A stretch of DNA of 34,450 nucleotides. Origin: Streptomyces sp. A1277 (GTDB taxonomy: Bacteria > Actinomycetota > Actinomycetes > Streptomycetales > Streptomycetaceae). Where the stretch lies: positions 1 to 34,450 of the forward strand of contig NZ_SSBI01000066.1 in assembly GCF_004795015.1 (NCBI RefSeq). Direction: 5' to 3'. Below are positions 32,288 through 34,450 of this stretch, piece after piece. The notes under the pieces were generated by a model that was not told the DNA's origin, made no database searches, and saw only the letters and a program-made list of their open reading frames with translations. Both the position numbers and the translations under genes were made by a program. Within the stretch, counting starts at the first letter, position 1. Each line of letters begins with the position of its first letter.

Positions 32288-33054
32288 GCACCCCGGCACC
32301 CACCCGCACCGCGCCCCTGAGCGCGACCCGCACCCTCGCCACCACCGCCCGCGTCCTGCGCCAGCTCACCCACGACCCCCGTACGGTCGCGCTGCTCCTG
32401 CTGATCCCGGTCCTCATGATCACGCTGCTGCGGTACGTCTTCGACGGCAGCCCGCAGACCTTCGACTCGATCGGGGCCTCGCTGCTCGGCATCTTCCCGC
32501 TGATCACGATGTTCCTGGTGACCTCGATCGCCACCCTGCGCGAACGCACCTCCGGCACCCTGGAGCGCCTGCTCGCCATGCCGCTCGGCAAGGGCGACCT
32601 GATCGCCGGTTACGCGCTCGCCTTCGGGGCCGTCGCCGTCCTCCAGTCCCTCCTGGCCACCGCCCTGTCGGTGTGGGCCCTCGGCCTGGACGTCACCGGG
32701 TCGCCGTGGCTGCTGCTCCTGGTCGCCCTGCTCGACGCCCTGCTCGGCACGGCGCTCGGGCTGTTCGTCTCGGCGTTCGCGGCCTCCGAGTTCCAGGCGG
32801 TCCAGTTCATGCCGGCCGTGATCTTCCCGCAGCTGCTGCTCTGCGGCCTGTTCGTCCCGCGCGACCGGATGGCCCCGTTCCTGGAGGCCGTCTCGGACGT
32901 CCTGCCCATGTCGTACGCCGTGGACGGCATGAACCAGGTCCTCCACCACGCCGACGTCACCGGCGACTTCGTCCGCGACGTGCTGATCGTGGCGGGCTGC
33001 GCCCTGCTCGTCCTGGCCCTCGGCGCGGCCACCCTCCGCCGCCGCACCACCTGA
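32284..33054 (+). CDS. ABC-2 type permease
   Basis: The 256-residue membrane protein has about six hydrophobic segments: ~35-50, ~60-80, ~105-130, ~140-165, ~175-195 and ~225-250. The ABC-2 signature region is visible: RERTSGTLERLLAMPL after TM2, and PAVIFPQLLLCGLFVP before the last pair. It forms the membrane part of the exporter whose ATPase precedes it. The family moves drugs, lipids or polymers outward; the substrate is not evident. No separate terminator is seen before proC, but proC has its own GGAGG ribosome site. Confidence 0.92.
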   Translation: MSTPAPTRTAPLSATRTLATTARVLRQLTHDPRTVALLLLIPVLMITLLRYVFDGSPQTFDSIGASLLGIFPLITMFLVTSIATLRERTSGTLERLLAMPLGKGDLIAGYALAFGAVAVLQSLLATALSVWALGLDVTGSPWLLLLVALLDALLGTALGLFVSAFAASEFQAVQFMPAVIFPQLLLCGLFVPRDRMAPFLEAVSDVLPMSYAVDGMNQVLHHADVTGDFVRDVLIVAGCALLVLALGAATLRRRTT

Positions 33055-33141
33055 CGATGCGGTCCGCCGGGGCGGTGCGAGGATGGCGCCGACGAGCACT
33101 GAGCACCGTGCACAGCGAGCACCGCCCGGAGGGTGAACGGC

Positions 33142-33951
33142 ATGACCCAGACAGTTGCAGTCCTCGGCACCGGCAAGATCGGCGAGGCGCTGCTCAGCGG
33201 CATGATCCGGGCCGGCTGGCGCCCGGCGAACCTGCTGGTCACCGCACGCCGCTCGGACCGGGCCGCCGAACTGCGCGACCGCTACGGGGTCGACGCGGTC
33301 ACCAACGCCCAGGCCGCCGAGCGTGCCGACATCCTCATCCTGGCGGTCAAGCCCCAGGACATGGGCCGCCTGCTGGACGAACTGGCCCCGCACCTGAACG
33401 CCGACCGCCTGGTCATCAGCGCTGCGGCCGGCATCACGACCGCCTTCATCGAGGACCGCCTCAGCGCCGGAACCCCGGTCGTCCGCGTCATGCCGAACAC
33501 CCCGGTCCTGGTCGACGAGGGCATGTCCGTCATCTCGGCGGGCAGCCACGCCACCACCGAGCACCTCGCCACGGCCGAGGCGATCTTCGGCGGGGTGGGC
33601 AAGACCCTGCGCGTTCCGGAGTCCCAGCAGGACGCGGCCACCGCCCTGTCCGGCTCGGGCCCCGCGTACTTCTACTTCCTCGTCGAGGCGATGACGGACG
33701 CCGGCATCCTGCTCGGGCTGCCCCGCGCCCAGGCCCACGACCTCATCGTCCAGGCCGCGATCGGTGCCGCCGTGATGCTCCGGGACAGCGGTGAGCACCC
33801 GGTCAAGCTCCGCGAGGCGGTCACCAGCCCGGCCGGCACCACCATCAGCGCCATCCGCGAACTGGAGAACCACGGCGTACGTGCCGCCCTCATCGCCGCC
33901 CTCGAAGCGGCCCGCGACCGCAGCCGCGAGCTCGCTTCCGGCAACGGCTGA
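33142..33951 (+). CDS. proC: pyrroline-5-carboxylate reductase
   Basis: The 269-residue enzyme makes proline from pyrroline-5-carboxylate using NAD(P)H. The Rossmann GTGKIG motif is at ~9-14. AVKPQDM, RVMPNTPVLVDEGM and the C-terminal ALSGSGPAYFYFLVEAM, LREAVTSPAGTT signatures are intact. I chose ATG 33142, which has GGAGG 9 nt upstream; GTG 33133 directly abuts that ribosome site and cannot use it. In actinobacteria proC commonly neighbours the ppx/TIM-barrel genes, as in this window. A short hairpin follows. Confidence 0.95.
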   Translation: MTQTVAVLGTGKIGEALLSGMIRAGWRPANLLVTARRSDRAAELRDRYGVDAVTNAQAAERADILILAVKPQDMGRLLDELAPHLNADRLVISAAAGITTAFIEDRLSAGTPVVRVMPNTPVLVDEGMSVISAGSHATTEHLATAEAIFGGVGKTLRVPESQQDAATALSGSGPAYFYFLVEAMTDAGILLGLPRAQAHDLIVQAAIGAAVMLRDSGEHPVKLREAVTSPAGTTISAIRELENHGVRAALIAALEAARDRSRELASGNG

Positions 33952-33963
33952 CCCGGCCCGCAG

Positions 33964-33982
33964 CCCCCGGTCAAGCCGGGGG
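33964..33982 (+). terminator. proC terminator abutting the rrn promoter
   Basis: CCCCCGG/CCGGGGG, perfect 7 bp with a TCAAG loop, ends at the base before the TTGACA of the next promoter. It separates proC from the rRNA operon. Confidence 0.7.
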
Positions 33983-34011
33983 TTGACACGGCCCCCGCAC
34001 GTCCGTAGTGT
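33983..34011 (+). promoter_or_regulatory. upstream rRNA operon promoter (vegetative consensus)
   Basis: TTGACA (33983-33988), a 17-nt spacer and TAGTGT (34006-34011) match the HrdB/sigma-70 pattern, the best consensus promoter in the window. It points toward the rRNA leader and would start near 34018. Confidence 0.8.
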
Positions 34012-34130
34012 GCTCCGAGTTGTCCGACGTGAGCGCCGACTCCGGTCGGTCCCCGGACAGCCATTCCGCAGTAACCACAACAAGCACGCGACAGCTGTCG
34101 CATGTCTTGGTGTGCGCATGTGCGAAATGA

Positions 34131-34184
34131 GGAATCCGCGTTCGAAGGAACGCGACCCCGATTAGCGTCGGGGCCCTGGATTCC
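34131..34184 (+). other. three-stem fold in the rrn leader
   Basis: The outer stem GGAATCC/GGATTCC (34131-34137, 34178-34184) encloses two hairpins: GCGTTC-GAAG-GAACGC (34138-34153) and CCCCGA-TTAGCG-TCGGGG (34156-34173). TAATGT follows at 34187-34192 and could be a further -10. Confidence 0.6.
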
Positions 34185-34238
34185 GCTAATGTCTCACTCG
34201 TCGGAACGGCCCAACAGCCGCGAGGACAAGCCCCACTG

Positions 34239-34275
34239 ACTGGGAATCAGGCCCGAAAGGATCTGATAGAGTCGG
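34239..34275 (+). promoter_or_regulatory. rrn promoter-like block A
   Basis: The block ends in CTGATAGAGTCGGA with -10 TAGAGT at 34267-34272. It closely matches block B 100 nt downstream. No good -35 is visible. Confidence 0.6.
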
Positions 34276-34338
34276 ACTCGCCGGAAAGGGAAACGCGAAA
34301 GCGAAGAACTGGAAAGCGAAAAGGCACGGCCCGCTTCG

Positions 34339-34375
34339 ACCGGGAATCGGACACGAAAGAGTCTGATAGAGTCGG
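34339..34375 (+). promoter_or_regulatory. rrn promoter-like block B
   Basis: This is the second copy of the CTGATAGAGTCGGA block, with -10 TAGAGT at 34367-34372, differing from block A mainly upstream of the -10. It is the promoter nearest to the 16S gene. Confidence 0.6.
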
Positions 34376-34450
34376 AAACGCAAGACCGAAGGGAAGCGCC
34401 CGGAGGAAAGCCCGCAGGGGTGAGTACAAAGGAAGCGTCCGTTCCTTGAG

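Larger units (their letters stand above)
34012..34450 (+). other. rRNA operon leader/promoter region (16S gene beyond window)
   Basis: I recognise the end (TGAGTACAAAGGAAGCG, then TTCCTTGAG) as the conserved Streptomyces sequence just upstream of 16S rRNA, where the antitermination boxA-like block begins. The region holds a folded element (34131-34184), a 14-bp palindrome GCGACAGCTGTCGC (34088-34101) and two duplicated promoter-like blocks exactly 100 nt apart. No protein gene is supported. Streptomyces rrn operons are known to use several tandem promoters. Confidence 0.8.

Noticed and set aside
34102..34239. 45-codon frame (starting MSWCAHVRNEE, with a TTA codon) in the rrn leader
   Set aside because: It has no ribosome site, crosses the three-stem fold, and lies in known rRNA leader sequence.

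Overview
The window is high-GC DNA (roughly 70% or more) with strong G/C preference at third codon positions, frequent GTG starts and actinobacterial gene families. Gene content and order match the Streptomyces core chromosome. From memory, the run panC-nadB-nadC-coaX ... lsr2-clpC ... cseC-cseB-cseA-sigE ... mutY ... disA-radA ... ppx ... ilvD ... proC resembles the SCO3383-to-SCO3337 block of S. coelicolor read in reverse. This is ordinary core chromosome: I see no phage, transposase, CRISPR array or tRNA gene.

Region by region. 1-3884: the end of panC, then nadB, nadC and coaX (CoA and NAD cofactor synthesis) in a tightly packed operon closed by a strong hairpin. 3937-6368: small genes, namely two hypotheticals, a BlaI-type repressor, an ArgA-like acetyltransferase and lsr2 (nucleoid protein). 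6347-9935: an uncharacterised Streptomyces gene convergent with and overlapping lsr2, then clpC with a ClgR-like site upstream. 9936-12000: a structured intergenic region with an in-frame 24-bp tandem repeat, and a secreted M23 peptidase. 11415-13703: a TetR repressor and a divergent 14-TM drug exporter around a large inverted-repeat operator. 13767-17104: the cell-envelope stress locus sigE-cseA-cseB-cseC on the minus strand. 17363-22290: mutY, a Ser/Gly-rich surface protein, and radA-disA (DNA repair and c-di-AMP synthesis). 22477-27753: a sigma-like/zinc-finger/membrane/BACON fusion protein, a Cys-rich protein, a Ppx/GppA phosphatase, a TIM-barrel protein and a TetR regulator. 28126-33951: ilvD, a small membrane protein, a methyltransferase, an ABC-2 exporter and proC. 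33952-34450: the promoter and leader region of an rRNA operon, whose 16S gene lies just past the window.

Two things stand out. First, at least eleven genes have a TANNNT-like -10 hexamer exactly 6-7 nt before the start codon and no convincing Shine-Dalgarno, so much of this stretch appears to be expressed as leaderless mRNA, including one pair of interlocked divergent promoters. Second, the gene at 22477-24333 joins ECF-sigma-like regions 2 and 4, a zinc-finger anti-sigma-like motif, a membrane span and an extracellular BACON domain in one chain. I found no wholly new multi-gene system. The best leads are that fusion protein, two palindromic operators (12018-12088 and 31511-31528), the repeat peptide after clpC, and the Cys-cluster extension on NadC.
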